NCBI GenBank assembly: GCA_903842575.1
Contig: CAIMMM010000127.1
Location: 1 to 64,000, forward strand
Origin: an uncultured Bacteroidota bacterium
Lineage (GTDB): Bacteria; Bacteroidota; Bacteroidia; Flavobacteriales; Flavobacteriaceae
Length of the DNA: 64,000 nucleotides
Direction: 5' to 3'
The translations under genes and the position numbers were made by a program. The notes under the pieces are model-generated. The model had not been told where the DNA came from and did not search any database. It was given only the letters and a program-made list of their open reading frames with translations. This document shows, piece after piece, positions 26,711 to 35,751 of the stretch (position 1 is its first letter; each line of letters starts with the position of its first letter).

Positions 26711-27292
26711 TTATAAATTTTTTAAAGCTTGTTTGATAATTGTCTCAACGCTTGCCGTTTGGTCTTCTTTTACTATTTTGTCCACTACTTTTTCGGATGA
26801 TTTTCTAACAAAACCCAAAACCTCTAAAGCAGATAACGCTTCATCACGATTTGTATTGTTTTGAAACATAGAAACTTCATCTAAATCGTATAATTTTAAC
26901 ACTTTATCCTTCAAATCCAGTATGGCACGTTGGGCCGTTTTACTTCCAATTCCTTTAATGGATTGAATGGTTCCAACATCGGCCGGAGCCAATGCTTGTA
27001 TAATTTGTTTGGGTTCCAATGAGGACAGCATTGTTCTTGCAATACTAGCACCAATTCCAGAAACAGAAAGCAGCATTTTAAATATTTCTCTTTCCGATTT
27101 TTCAACAAATCCAAATAGCGTATGCGAGTCTTCTTTAATTTGAAGATGCGTGAAAAGTTTAACAAAGTCGGTATTGGGAAGTAACGAATAAGTATGTAAA
27201 GAAATATTAATGTGATAACCAACACCATTACAGTCTATAACGACTTCTGTCGGTGTTTTTTCTGCTAATTTTCCTTGAATATATGCTATCAT
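26711..27292 (-). CDS. ruvA: Holliday junction branch migration protein RuvA
   Basis: RuvA binds four-way DNA junctions as a tetramer and loads the RuvB motor. The OB-fold N-terminus (MIAYIQGKLAEKTPTEVVID), the two helix-hairpin-helix motifs (LLSVSGIGASIARTML and IQSIKGIGSKTAQRAIL) and the small C-terminal RuvB-contact domain (about residues 145-193) are all present. I place the start at 27292, giving 193 residues, since MIAYIQGK is the conserved beginning; upstream codons would add an unrelated 15 residues. Its partner ruvB is in this window at 31622-32644 but in another operon. It lies between malic enzyme and sprA. Confidence 0.96.
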   Translation of the reverse strand: MIAYIQGKLAEKTPTEVVIDCNGVGYHINISLHTYSLLPNTDFVKLFTHLQIKEDSHTLFGFVEKSEREIFKMLLSVSGIGASIARTMLSSLEPKQIIQALAPADVGTIQSIKGIGSKTAQRAILDLKDKVLKLYDLDEVSMFQNNTNRDEALSALEVLGFVRKSSEKVVDKIVKEDQTASVETIIKQALKNL

Positions 27293-27376
27293 TCCAATCC
27301 AAATGTATCTCCAAATATAGCAAATTTCTTCAAACAAGTGAATCTCTTTGCAATATCTGCTACAATAATACGAAAA

Positions 27377-29668
27377 CTATTTTGTAGTCATTTTATTTCG
27401 CTTCTCTTTTTCTTGTGCATCAACAACGGCGACTGCCACCATATTTACCATTTCTTCTACACTTGCTCCCAATTGAAAAATGTGAACTGGTTTTTGCATC
27501 CCCAACATTATGGGTCCTATTGAGTCCACTTTATATAATTCTTTTAGTAATTTATAGGTAATATTTGCCGATTCTAAATTTGGAAATATCAAGGTATTCA
27601 CTTTTTTATTGGCCAATTTGGAGAAAGGAAATTTATGTTTCAACATCTCTGAATTAAGGGCAAAATCGGCTTGTATCTCACCATCAACAATCAAATCGGG
27701 ATAATAATTGTGAAGATAGGCCACGGCTTCTCTTACTTTTGAAGCGCTTTCATGCGTTGAAGAGCCAAAATTGGAAAAAGAAACCATAGCAATTACAGGT
27801 TCCATTCCAAACATTCTAACAGTTTTAGCGGTCATTAAAGCAATTTTTGCCAATTCATCAGCCGTTGGATCTGGGTTTATGGCCGTATCGGATAAAAACA
27901 TAGGGCCCCGATTGGTCATCATCATATTGGTTGTGGCAATTAAAGAAATCCCTGGGGCTTTGCCAATTAATTGTATCAAAGGTTTTGCTGCCGAAGGATA
28001 ACTTCTAGAATAGCCTGAAACCATAGCATCTGCATCACCAACATTAACCATCATAGCCGCAAAATAATTGCGCTCTCGCATCCATTTTTGGGCATCGAGA
28101 AGCGAAATACCTCGACGCTGTCTCGATTTCCAATACATTTCGCCATATTGTAACCTTCTTTCGTTTTCTTTTTTTGTTTTGGGATCGAAAATTGGAATAT
28201 CGGCATCAAAACCAAGTTCTTCTTTTAGCTCTAAAATAAGTTCTTTGTTTCCTAATAAAATTGGATGCGCAATTCCTTCTTCATAAGCAATTTGGGCCGC
28301 CTTTAAAACATCAAGATGGTCGGCTTCAGCAAAAACAACTCTTTTCGGATCTGTTTTTGCTCTGTTGGTTAATAATCTAACCATTTTATTATCGGAGCCT
28401 AAACGTTCTAGGAGTTCTTCTTCATATTTCTGCCAATCGTGAATTGGATTCAACGCCACTCCCGATTCCATTGCGGCTTTGGCAACTGCTGGCGCTACCA
28501 TGGTAATTAATCTTGGATCAAATGGTTTTGGAATAATATATTCTCTCCCAAAATTCAATCTTGTTTCTCCGTAAGCAATATTTACTTGTTCCGGAACATG
28601 CTCTTTTGCTAAAGCTGCCAAAGCACGAACTGCAGCCATCTTCATCGCTTCATTGATTTTTGTAGCGCGAACATCCAAAGCCCCTCGGAAAATATAAGGA
28701 AATCCCAAAACATTATTCACTTGATTGGGATGGTCGGATCGACCTGTTGCCATAATAATATCTTTTCTAGTAGCAATGGCTAAATTATAATCAATTTCGG
28801 GATCCGGATTTGCCATGGCAAAAACGATTGGATTTTTTGCCATACCCAATAACATTTTTGCTGTCATGATATTGGCAGTTGATAATCCCAAAAAAACATC
28901 GGCATTAATCAAAGCTTCTTCGAGAGAAATTGATTTGATATTTTTGGCATATTTTAATTGCAAATCCGATAGTGCAGGATTGTCTTTTGTCAAGAGGCCT
29001 TTGCTATTAAACATGTAAATGTTTTCAATTTTAACGCCCAACAACACGTATAAATTTGCACATGCTAATGCAGCTGAGCCCGCACCAGAAACTACCACTT
29101 TTATGTTTTCGGGCTTTTTCTTTGCCAGTTCCAAGGCATTTAGTAAAGCTGCTGAGGAAATAATAGCGGTTCCGTGCTGGTCGTCATGCATCACAGGAAT
29201 ATTCAATTCTTCCACCAAGCGTCTTTCGATTTCGAAAGATTCGGGTGCTTTAATATCTTCTAGATTAATCCCTCCAAAAGTGGGTGCAATATTTTTTACG
29301 GTGGCAATAAATTCTTCGATGTCTTTGGTTCCAATTTCAATATCGAACACATCTATATCGGCAAAAATTTTAAAGAGCAATGCCTTGCCTTCCATTACGG
29401 GTTTTGAGGCTTCTGGACCGATGTCACCAAGTCCTAAAACTGCAGTACCATTTGTAATCACAGCTACCAAATTCCCTTTGGCGGTATATTTATAAACTTT
29501 ATTAATGTCTTTGGCAATCTCCAAACAAGGCTCAGCAACACCTGGCGAATAGGCTAAGGATAAATCCCGCTGTGTCGCATATTTTTTGGTAGGGACAACT
29601 TGTATTTTTCCGGGAGTTGGTTTGGCATGATATAAAAGTGCTTCTCTGCGTTTACTATATTTGTTCAT
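27377..29668 (-). CDS. maeB: NADP-dependent malic enzyme with phosphotransacetylase-like C-terminal domain
   Basis: This enzyme oxidatively decarboxylates malate to pyruvate with NADP(H) production, in the cytosol. The N-terminal part (about 1-430) is the malic enzyme: Y40 in LAYSPGVAEP, K95 in MEGKALLFK, the metal/substrate loop HDDQHGTAI (151-159) and the nucleotide loop SGAGSAALACA (194-204). The remaining about 330 residues form a phosphotransacetylase-like regulatory domain (RVVFAEADHLDVLKAA to PVHIFQLGASVEEMVNM). The 763 residues match the MaeB hybrid family (E. coli 759). It is first in the likely maeB-ruvA-sprA transcript, with an 84-base gap before ruvA. Confidence 0.96.
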   Translation of the reverse strand: MNKYSKRREALLYHAKPTPGKIQVVPTKKYATQRDLSLAYSPGVAEPCLEIAKDINKVYKYTAKGNLVAVITNGTAVLGLGDIGPEASKPVMEGKALLFKIFADIDVFDIEIGTKDIEEFIATVKNIAPTFGGINLEDIKAPESFEIERRLVEELNIPVMHDDQHGTAIISSAALLNALELAKKKPENIKVVVSGAGSAALACANLYVLLGVKIENIYMFNSKGLLTKDNPALSDLQLKYAKNIKSISLEEALINADVFLGLSTANIMTAKMLLGMAKNPIVFAMANPDPEIDYNLAIATRKDIIMATGRSDHPNQVNNVLGFPYIFRGALDVRATKINEAMKMAAVRALAALAKEHVPEQVNIAYGETRLNFGREYIIPKPFDPRLITMVAPAVAKAAMESGVALNPIHDWQKYEEELLERLGSDNKMVRLLTNRAKTDPKRVVFAEADHLDVLKAAQIAYEEGIAHPILLGNKELILELKEELGFDADIPIFDPKTKKENERRLQYGEMYWKSRQRRGISLLDAQKWMRERNYFAAMMVNVGDADAMVSGYSRSYPSAAKPLIQLIGKAPGISLIATTNMMMTNRGPMFLSDTAINPDPTADELAKIALMTAKTVRMFGMEPVIAMVSFSNFGSSTHESASKVREAVAYLHNYYPDLIVDGEIQADFALNSEMLKHKFPFSKLANKKVNTLIFPNLESANITYKLLKELYKVDSIGPIMLGMQKPVHIFQLGASVEEMVNMVAVAVVDAQEKEKRNKMTTK

Positions 29669-29688
29669 TGCTTTTTTAATTTGATATA

Positions 29689-29696
29689 CAAAGGTA
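29689..29696 (-). promoter_or_regulatory. Putative -10 of the maeB-ruvA-sprA transcript
   Basis: The minus strand reads TACCTTTG, 20 bases before the maeB ATG. It is a TAnnTTTG match without a -33 TTG at the expected distance. Confidence 0.5.
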
Positions 29697-29750
29697 GGAG
29701 TCTGAAGGTAATATGGAAATTTTTGAGTGCTTCTTTTAAAAGAAAAATCA

Positions 29751-29790
29751 TTTCAAAATTTAATATTTTTTTTCAATCCTTCCAATTTCA
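29751..29790 (-). repeat. Degenerate copy of the queG 3' end
   Basis: These about 40 bases match 30699-30737, the last codons of queG, with one gap and about three mismatches over 37 bases, including an identical 15-base core TTTTCAATCCTTCCA. Read on the minus strand the copy encodes LEGLKKNIKF and then a stop, against [15 protein letters not shown] in queG. The two copies frame about 0.9 kb of unfamiliar sequence with only two short ORFs. Confidence 0.75.
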
Positions 29791-29895
29791 CAAAGTATTC
29801 CGAGATCATGTTAAATAAAAAAGCGTCACAAAGTAGAGATATATTGGACGAGTTTTTTTGTGATGGGTTTAGTGAAAATTAAATTTAAAATTATT

Positions 29896-30123
29896 TTACC
29901 ACAAACTCGATTGAATAAAGGTTAGTAAAGTACTGCGAGAAATAGGCATCGCATTGATTTTAAAACACTGATCAACAGCAACAGCTATTCTTATTCTTGA
30001 AAACTGAGGGAACTCATCTGCTATGGCACCTATGATAAACTTGCGCTCAAAAGGCTTAGGAATGTTGGCAAATTGATCGCCGTATATTATTCTTATTTGA
30101 TTATCTATATTATTCCAATTCAT
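29896..30123 (-). CDS. Hypothetical 75-residue protein
   Basis: I do not recognise this protein. The 75 residues include a basic, conserved-looking core (KPFERKFIIGAIADEFPQFSRIRIAVAVDQCF) and a C-terminal PISRSTLLTFIQSSLW that could be helical. There is no signal peptide or membrane helix. The composition is protein-like rather than random, which is the main reason to list it. It lies inside the about 0.9-kb segment flanked by the decayed queG end and queG itself, with an 80-base gap from the other small ORF. No promoter match was seen. It may be a remnant of an inserted element. Confidence 0.45.
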   Translation of the reverse strand: MNWNNIDNQIRIIYGDQFANIPKPFERKFIIGAIADEFPQFSRIRIAVAVDQCFKINAMPISRSTLLTFIQSSLW

Positions 30124-30203
30124 CCTTTGTCTTGTAAAGTTTGTTACTTCCCTTTTTAAGAATTACCTCTCCAGAGGCACTTGTATCTCGTGTATTTATA
30201 ATC

Positions 30204-30398
30204 TTAACTCTTTGTTTTATCTTTTTCAGGAGAGTTGTGGAGTGGCTCGGGATACTTTTTGTTTAATCGATCAATCCATACCGTGAAAGCTTCACGAGCG
30301 AATTGAAGTATAATAATTAAAAACCACAGAATAAATAAGCAGCCAATAATGAAACAAATGGTTAGTAATACGTGAAATAATTGGTTTAATTTTTCCAT
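30204..30398 (-). CDS. Hypothetical small single-pass membrane protein, 64 residues
   Basis: The frame starts at an ATG and encodes MEKLNQLFHVLLT, a long hydrophobic helix (about residues 10-32, ICFIIGCLFILWFLIIILQ), then a cytosol-like basic/acidic tail (IDRLNKKYPEPLHNSPEKDKTKS). The helix followed by a charged tail looks like a real small membrane protein. No family is recognised. It is in the same unfamiliar segment as the 75-residue ORF and is on the same strand, upstream of it. No consensus promoter was found in front. Membrane localisation is a prediction from hydrophobicity only. Confidence 0.5.
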   Translation of the reverse strand: MEKLNQLFHVLLTICFIIGCLFILWFLIIILQFAREAFTVWIDRLNKKYPEPLHNSPEKDKTKS

Positions 30399-30515
30399 TT
30401 GATATCTTTTCTAATTTAATCTACTCAGTCTTATTCTCTTGGGGGAAAGAGAGGTTCTAAAGATTGAGCTAATTTGACATAGTAAAGCTAGACCCCTTTT
30501 TTATAACCCACAATA

Positions 30516-30552
30516 CCTAGAAATAGTGATTTTTTTACTCACTAGATATAGT
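30516..30552. promoter_or_regulatory. Paired palindromic sites in the gap upstream of the small ORFs
   Basis: Two near-identical palindromic sites, CCTAGAAATAGT (30516-30527) and ACTAGATATAGT (30541-30552), start 25 bases apart in the 288-base gap between the 64-residue ORF and queG. The spacing and symmetry fit a repressor or activator operator. The rest of the gap (30399-30686) is AT-rich with no gene, tRNA or terminator that I can see. Confidence 0.35.
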
Positions 30553-30686
30553 GACAAAATGTTTACTCTTTTATAAATAAAAATAAACAAAAATATTTGC
30601 CGGGGAGCATTTCTCAATAAAATTATAGCGTTTAGGCATCAAGAGAAAACTTGAAAAATAAAAAAAATTATCGTTTTGGGATGATT

Positions 30687-31619
30687 TCAGATTAAGAATT
30701 TCAAAAATTCAATATTCCTTTTCAATCCTTCCAACTTGGTTCTTTTCACTGCAGAATTTTTAAACACTTTTTGAAAAACATCGGTAGAAATTTCTTCCCA
30801 GTCTTTTTTAGCATAGGACAATAATTCGGGGTTTGGATTAAATAAAGGTTCGTTGTGTGCCTTTGAAAATTTATTCCAGGGACAAACATCTTGGCATACA
30901 TCGCAACCAAACATCCAATCGTCCATTTTACTTTTCATCTCTGTTGGAATATTATCTTTGAGTTCAATAGTGAAATAGGAAATACATTTACTTCCGTCTA
31001 CCACATAAGGCGCAACAATAGCCTCGGTTGGACATGCGTCAATACAAGCTGTACAGGTGCCGCAATGGTCGGTAACGGCATGGTCATACTCCAATTCTAA
31101 ATCAACTATTAATTCGGCTATGAAATAAAAAGAACCCACTTGTTGGGTCAATAAATTACTGTTTTTTCCAATCCAGCCCAAGCCGCTTTTGGCAGCCCAA
31201 GCTTTGTCTAAAATGGGGGCAGAATCTACAAAAGCACGTCCGGAAACATCACCGATTTGGGATTGAATAGAGTCCAATAATTCTTTTAGCTTTTCTTTAA
31301 TGACAAAATGATAATCTTGACCATAGGCGTATTTAGAAATTTTATAACTGTCTTCATTTTGAAATTCGGGAGGATAATAATTGAGCAACAGCGAGATGAC
31401 ACTTTTGGCATCGTCAACAAGCAAGGTTGGATTTAATCGTTTGTCGAAATGATTTTCCATGTATTGCATTTCTCCGTGACGGTTTTGGCTTAACCAATTT
31501 TCTAATCGTGGTGCTTCTACTTCTAAAAAGCCCGCTTTGGAAATACCACAAGACAAAAAGCCGAGTCTTTTCGATTCGGCTTTTATGAATTGCGTGTATT
31601 TATCTTTGTTATTTATCAA
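30687..31619 (-). CDS. queG: Epoxyqueuosine reductase QueG
   Basis: QueG performs the last step of queuosine synthesis, reducing epoxyqueuosine in tRNA with a cobalamin cofactor. Two [4Fe-4S] cluster motifs are intact: [16 protein letters not shown] and [11 protein letters not shown]. Other conserved parts are YARYxxGxDYH-like [13 protein letters not shown] and [16 protein letters not shown]. The 310 residues are usual. It is cytosolic. The ATG at 31619 is 2 bases after the ruvB stop codon, so the two genes are co-transcribed. The 3' end of this gene has a decayed second copy about 0.95 kb away at 29751-29790. Confidence 0.96.
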   Translation of the reverse strand: MINNKDKYTQFIKAESKRLGFLSCGISKAGFLEVEAPRLENWLSQNRHGEMQYMENHFDKRLNPTLLVDDAKSVISLLLNYYPPEFQNEDSYKISKYAYGQDYHFVIKEKLKELLDSIQSQIGDVSGRAFVDSAPILDKAWAAKSGLGWIGKNSNLLTQQVGSFYFIAELIVDLELEYDHAVTDHCGTCTACIDACPTEAIVAPYVVDGSKCISYFTIELKDNIPTEMKSKMDDWMFGCDVCQDVCPWNKFSKAHNEPLFNPNPELLSYAKKDWEEISTDVFQKVFKNSAVKRTKLEGLKRNIEFLKFLI

Positions 31620-31621
31620 AA

Positions 31622-32644
31622 TTAAAACAGTCCTCCTTGAATATTTGTTTTTACTTTCCCTAAATGCTTATAAGCTTTCTCCGTAACTTCTCTTCCTCTT
31701 GGTGTTCTGATAATAAATCCTTCTTGAATTAAAAAAGGTTCGTAAACTTCTTCTATCGTTTCGCCACTTTCGGATACAGCGGTTGCTAAAGTAGATAATC
31801 CCACTGGGCCTCCTTTGAATTTATCAATAATAGTTACCAAAATTCTGTTGTCCATTTCGTCCAATCCATGTGCATCGACATGCAATGCTTTTAAGGAATA
31901 ACGTGCAATTTCGATATCAATATTCCCATTGCCTTTTATTTGAGCAAAATCCCGGACGCGACGTAAAAGCGCATTGGCAATTCTAGGTGTTCCGCGACTT
32001 CTTCCTGCAATTTCTATGGCAGCTTCCATAGATATAGGCATTTTTAAAATGCTAGAACTTCGCTGAACAATTGTGGTTAATAATTCGGTGTTATAATATT
32101 GTAATCGACTTTGAATTCCAAATCGAGCACGCATTGGAGCTGTCAATAGTCCTGAACGTGTCGTGGCACCAACAAGTGTAAACGGGTTTAAATTAATTTG
32201 AACAGAACGCGCATTGGGTCCCGATTCAATCATAATGTCAATCTTAAAATCTTCCATTGCAGAATATAAGTATTCTTCAACTACTGGACTTAAACGGTGT
32301 ATCTCATCAATGAACAAAACATCTCTTTCTTCGAGATTGGTAAGCAAGCCCGCTAAGTCTCCTGGCTTATCAAGAACAGGACCTGACGTGATTTTTATTC
32401 CAACACCTAATTCGTTGGCTAAAATATTGGCCAGTGTCGTTTTTCCTAATCCTGGAGGGCCATGAAAAAGAGTATGATCTAGTGCTTCTTCTCTTTGATT
32501 TGCCGCCTCTACAAAAACTTTTAGATTATCCAAAACTTGTTCTTGTCCGGTGAAGTCATCAAAAGTGAGTGGCCTTAATTTTTTTTCGAGGTCAAGTTCT
32601 TCGGGATTAAAATTATTGCTGGTAGGATCTAGATTTTCATTCAT
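31622..32644 (-). CDS. ruvB: Holliday junction DNA helicase RuvB
   Basis: RuvB is the AAA+ motor that drives branch migration with RuvA. Walker A is GPPGLGKTT (62-70), Walker B is LFIDEIHRL, sensor 1 is GATTRSGLL, and the C-terminal winged helix has [21 protein letters not shown] place the start at the ATG at 32644 (340 residues); upstream codons belong to the region just behind the coxA terminator hairpin (32676-32710). The queG start follows by 2 bases. The terminator of the upstream coxA unit lies 32 bases before this start, so the ruvB promoter is tightly placed. RuvC is not in this window. Confidence 0.97.
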   Translation of the reverse strand: MNENLDPTSNNFNPEELDLEKKLRPLTFDDFTGQEQVLDNLKVFVEAANQREEALDHTLFHGPPGLGKTTLANILANELGVGIKITSGPVLDKPGDLAGLLTNLEERDVLFIDEIHRLSPVVEEYLYSAMEDFKIDIMIESGPNARSVQINLNPFTLVGATTRSGLLTAPMRARFGIQSRLQYYNTELLTTIVQRSSSILKMPISMEAAIEIAGRSRGTPRIANALLRRVRDFAQIKGNGNIDIEIARYSLKALHVDAHGLDEMDNRILVTIIDKFKGGPVGLSTLATAVSESGETIEEVYEPFLIQEGFIIRTPRGREVTEKAYKHLGKVKTNIQGGLF

Positions 32645-32675
32645 AACACAAATATATAACAAAGTTGTCTGTAAA

Positions 32676-32710
32676 TAAAAATGCCTTTCGATTAGGAAAG
32701 GCATTTTGTT
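32676..32710 (-). terminator. Intrinsic terminator of the act-cox operon
   Basis: On the minus strand, AAAATGCCTTTC pairs with GAAAGGCATTTT around a 6-base loop and continues into T-rich sequence. It lies just past the coxA stop codon at 32726. Confidence 0.85.
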
Positions 32711-32725
32711 ATATTTTAAAAGGAA

Positions 32726-34522
32726 TTAGTGATGTAAAACTTCTTCCCCTTCTTTCATAGGTACATTTTGCGGAACAAAATCATCATCATGTCCTGGTTT
32801 GCTGTAATCATAAGGCCAACGGTGAACTTCAGGAATTTCACCTTCCCAGTTTCCGTGGATATGTTTTATTGGCGCTGTCCATTCTAACGTATTTGATTTC
32901 CATGGATTTTGAACTGTTTTCTTTCCGTAGAATATACTACTAAAGAAATTGTATAAAAACACCAATTGGAAAACACCGCCTACTAAAGCAAACATAGTAA
33001 TAACCACATTTACGTTTTGCAAGTCATCAAATAACGGGAAATTAGTGTTGGTATAATAACGTCTTGGCAGACCGGCCATACCAATAAAGTGCATTGGAAA
33101 AAATACGCCATAAGCACAAATTGCCGTTACCCAAAAGTGGATGTATCCTAAATTTTTATTTAACATTCTACCGTACATTTTTGGGAACCAGTGGTAAATT
33201 CCAGCAAACATTCCGTAAAGCGCAGAGATTCCCATTACCAAATGAAAGTGAGCTACAACGAAATATGTATCATGAACATTGATATCAAGCGTACTGTCTC
33301 CAAGAATAATTCCTGTTAAACCACCTGTTATGAAAGTAGAAACCAATCCAATTGAAAACAACATCGCTGGATTTAATTGCAAGTTTCCTTTCCAAAGCGT
33401 AGTAATATAATTAAATGCTTTTACGGCAGATGGAATGGCAATCAATAAGGTAGTGAAGGTAAACACCGAACCTAGGAATGGATTCATTCCTGAGATAAAC
33501 ATGTGGTGACCCCAAACAATCGTTGACAAAAATGCAATCGCAATGATTGACATAATCATGGCTCTGTAACCAAAGATTGGTTTACGAGAGTTGGTTGCTA
33601 TAACTTCTGATGTAATTCCTAATGCAGGTATTAAAACAATATATACTTCTGGATGTCCAAGGAACCAAAATAAATGTTCAAATAAAACTGGAGATCCACC
33701 TTGATAATGCAATACTTCACCAGCTATATAGATATCTGAAAGGAAGAAAGATGTTCCAAAACTTCTATCCATTATTAACATCAATGCTGCAGATAATAAT
33801 ACAGGGAAAGATATAATTCCGATTAAAGCCGTGATAAAGAAAGCCCAAATTGTAAGTGGCAATCTTGTCATTGACATTCCTTTTGTTCTAAGGTTAATTA
33901 CTGTTACCACATAATTAAGTGAGCCTAAAAGTGACGCTGCAATAAATATAGCCATAGAAACCAACCATAAAGTCATACCCATTCCGGAACCTGAAATAGC
34001 TTGTGGCAAGGCGCTTAATGGAGGATATATTGTCCAACCCGCATTGGCAGGGCCCGATTCTACAAAAAGAGAGCAAATCATGACAATACTTGACACGAAG
34101 AATAACCAATAGGATATCATGTTCAATAATCCTGATGCCATATCTCGCGCACCACATTGCAGTGGGATTAACAAGTTACTGAACGTACCACTTAATGCGG
34201 CGGTTAATACAAAGAATACCATTATCGTTCCGTGAATTGTAACTAACGACAAATAGATTTCGTTTGTCATTACACCATTGGGAGCAAATTTATCTCCTAA
34301 AAGGAAATTGAAAATCTTAAATGATTCTTCTGGCCAAGCCAATTGCATTCTGAAAAGCATTGACATACCCACACCAATTATACCCATAATAATACCTGTT
34401 AGCAAGTATTGTTTGGCAATCATTTTATGATCAATACTAAAAATATATTTAGTAATGAAGGTGTCTTTATGATGATGTTCGTGATCGTGATCGTTTCCGT
34501 GATCGTGAGCTTCTGCTGACAT
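32726..34522 (-). CDS. coxA: Cytochrome c oxidase subunit I (aa3-type)
   Basis: This is the proton-pumping catalytic subunit that reduces O2 at the heme a3-CuB centre. The 598-residue protein has about 12-13 membrane helices. It has the GHPEVYIVLIPALG motif, with the His-Tyr pair that forms the crosslinked CuB ligand and the Glu of the D-channel family. The heme-ligand region is HDTYFVVAHFHLVMG. The N-terminus is a His-rich cytosolic tail (AEAHDHGNDHDHEHHHKD) and the C-terminus is charged (PGHDDDFVPQNVPMKE). It is the last gene of actA-F-coxB-coxA, 22 bases after coxB and followed by a terminator. Confidence 0.97.
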   Translation of the reverse strand: MSAEAHDHGNDHDHEHHHKDTFITKYIFSIDHKMIAKQYLLTGIIMGIIGVGMSMLFRMQLAWPEESFKIFNFLLGDKFAPNGVMTNEIYLSLVTIHGTIMVFFVLTAALSGTFSNLLIPLQCGARDMASGLLNMISYWLFFVSSIVMICSLFVESGPANAGWTIYPPLSALPQAISGSGMGMTLWLVSMAIFIAASLLGSLNYVVTVINLRTKGMSMTRLPLTIWAFFITALIGIISFPVLLSAALMLIMDRSFGTSFFLSDIYIAGEVLHYQGGSPVLFEHLFWFLGHPEVYIVLIPALGITSEVIATNSRKPIFGYRAMIMSIIAIAFLSTIVWGHHMFISGMNPFLGSVFTFTTLLIAIPSAVKAFNYITTLWKGNLQLNPAMLFSIGLVSTFITGGLTGIILGDSTLDINVHDTYFVVAHFHLVMGISALYGMFAGIYHWFPKMYGRMLNKNLGYIHFWVTAICAYGVFFPMHFIGMAGLPRRYYTNTNFPLFDDLQNVNVVITMFALVGGVFQLVFLYNFFSSIFYGKKTVQNPWKSNTLEWTAPIKHIHGNWEGEIPEVHRWPYDYSKPGHDDDFVPQNVPMKEGEEVLHH

Positions 34523-34544
34523 ATGTGTTTCCTTTTTAATTTTA

Positions 34545-35732
34545 TTATTTTTTTACTTCTGCAAGAGCAACAACTGTTGTGTCGTTAGCTAATGTAGCGG
34601 AAGTATCTTTTGTTGGATTTGCTTTTGTTTCTGCTGCCTTTGCTTCAATAGCTGCATTTTTTACAGCACTAACAATTGTTTTTTGTCCTTGTTCTTTTGC
34701 CCATTTTTTGAAATCTTCTGGTGTGTCTACTACAATTTTCATTTGCATATTATAGTGAGAGGCGCCACAAATTTTATTACATAAAAGAAGGTAATCAAAA
34801 GTATAAGGATCAAGTGCTGTTTGTCCTTTAGCAACTAATTCAATACTTTTCTTTGTTCTTATTGTATTTATTTCAGATACTTTTTGAATCATTGCTGGCA
34901 ATTCTCTATACTCTGCTGTGGTATAAATTGGTGTAAAAGAAAAGTTGGTTACCATTCCCGGCACACAATTCATTTGAGCTCTAAAATGAGGCATATAAGC
35001 AGAATGTAATACATCTTGTGAACGCATTTTGAAGATTACTCTTTTCCCTTTTGGAATATGTAATTCAGAAGAAGTAAAATCATCTTGTGCATTGGCGTCG
35101 GATAAATCTAATCCTAAAGTGTTTACCCCTTCAATATATCTAACGTTTGCTTTTCCTAAAACATTATCGTCTCCCGAATATCTTGCATCCCATTTAAATT
35201 GTTGTGCATACAATTCGATAACAATAGCATCTTCGGCATCTTCATCAGTAACAAACATAATATTGGTCCAAGCATATAGCCCGTATAGAATTAACCCTGC
35301 TAAAACGATAGCTGGTATAATACTCCAAATAAATTCCAATCGATTATTGTCGGCAAAATACAAAGCTTTTTGACCTTGTTTTCCCCTATATTTAAAAGTA
35401 AAATAATGTAAAAGAGCTTGGGTGATTGTTTGAACAAAAAATATTATTGCCATTGATATAATCATCAATCTATCAATTTCAATGCCATGCTCTGAAGCAG
35501 AATCGCTTACTAAAGGAAACTTTCCGCAATATAATACGCTAAGAATAGTGGTCAAATATATAAAGCCTAAAAAGCCAAACATTAAATATCCTTGAATGTT
35601 ATTGTCTTTATCGTTTGCAACTTGTGTAGTATTAACATTTTGTCCCACTTGTGCTAAGTCGAATATTTTTGTTAACTGCCATAAGGCAATCGCTAATAAA
35701 ACTACAACTATAAGTACCAAAAGAGTTGTCAT
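34545..35732 (-). CDS. coxB: Cytochrome c oxidase subunit II
   Basis: This subunit takes electrons from the ACIII/cytochrome c side through the CuA centre. CuA ligands are visible: His in VLHSAYMPHF and the C-x3-C-x3-H...M set in CNKICGASHYNM. Membrane helices lie at about residues 1-20, 45-70, 90-115 and 135-155, more than the usual two, plus a C-terminal tail rich in Ala/Lys/Thr (AAIEAKAAETKANPTKD). The 395 residues are longer than a minimal subunit II because of the extra N-terminal helices. It is 19 bases after actF and 22 before coxA. It should be metallated with help from the SCO protein at 11935-12618. Confidence 0.96.
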   Translation of the reverse strand: MTTLLVLIVVVLLAIALWQLTKIFDLAQVGQNVNTTQVANDKDNNIQGYLMFGFLGFIYLTTILSVLYCGKFPLVSDSASEHGIEIDRLMIISMAIIFFVQTITQALLHYFTFKYRGKQGQKALYFADNNRLEFIWSIIPAIVLAGLILYGLYAWTNIMFVTDEDAEDAIVIELYAQQFKWDARYSGDDNVLGKANVRYIEGVNTLGLDLSDANAQDDFTSSELHIPKGKRVIFKMRSQDVLHSAYMPHFRAQMNCVPGMVTNFSFTPIYTTAEYRELPAMIQKVSEINTIRTKKSIELVAKGQTALDPYTFDYLLLCNKICGASHYNMQMKIVVDTPEDFKKWAKEQGQKTIVSAVKNAAIEAKAAETKANPTKDTSATLANDTTVVALAEVKK

Positions 35733-35751
35733 TTGTTTTTTACTTTAAATA

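Noticed and set aside
29019..29495. A 158-codon open frame on the plus strand opposite the malic enzyme
   Set aside because: The real gene is clear on the minus strand with all catalytic motifs. The opposite frame has no family features.
29808..29882. A 24-codon ORF starting MLNKKASQSRDILDEFF on the plus strand
   Set aside because: Too short, no promoter seen and no homology. It was left out, although it lies in the odd segment next to the queG copy.
30110..30262. An out-of-frame minus-strand stretch that encodes RDTSASGEVILKKGSNKLYK before a stop
   Set aside because: The stretch looks protein-like but has no ATG, GTG or TTG start after the previous stop codon. It overlaps both small ORFs in another frame. 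It might be a relic, but it cannot be supported as a gene.
34466..34516. A short GTGATC-type repeat near the start of coxA
   Set aside because: It is simply the His-rich cytosolic tail of CoxA (HDHGNDHDHEHHHKD) read at DNA level.
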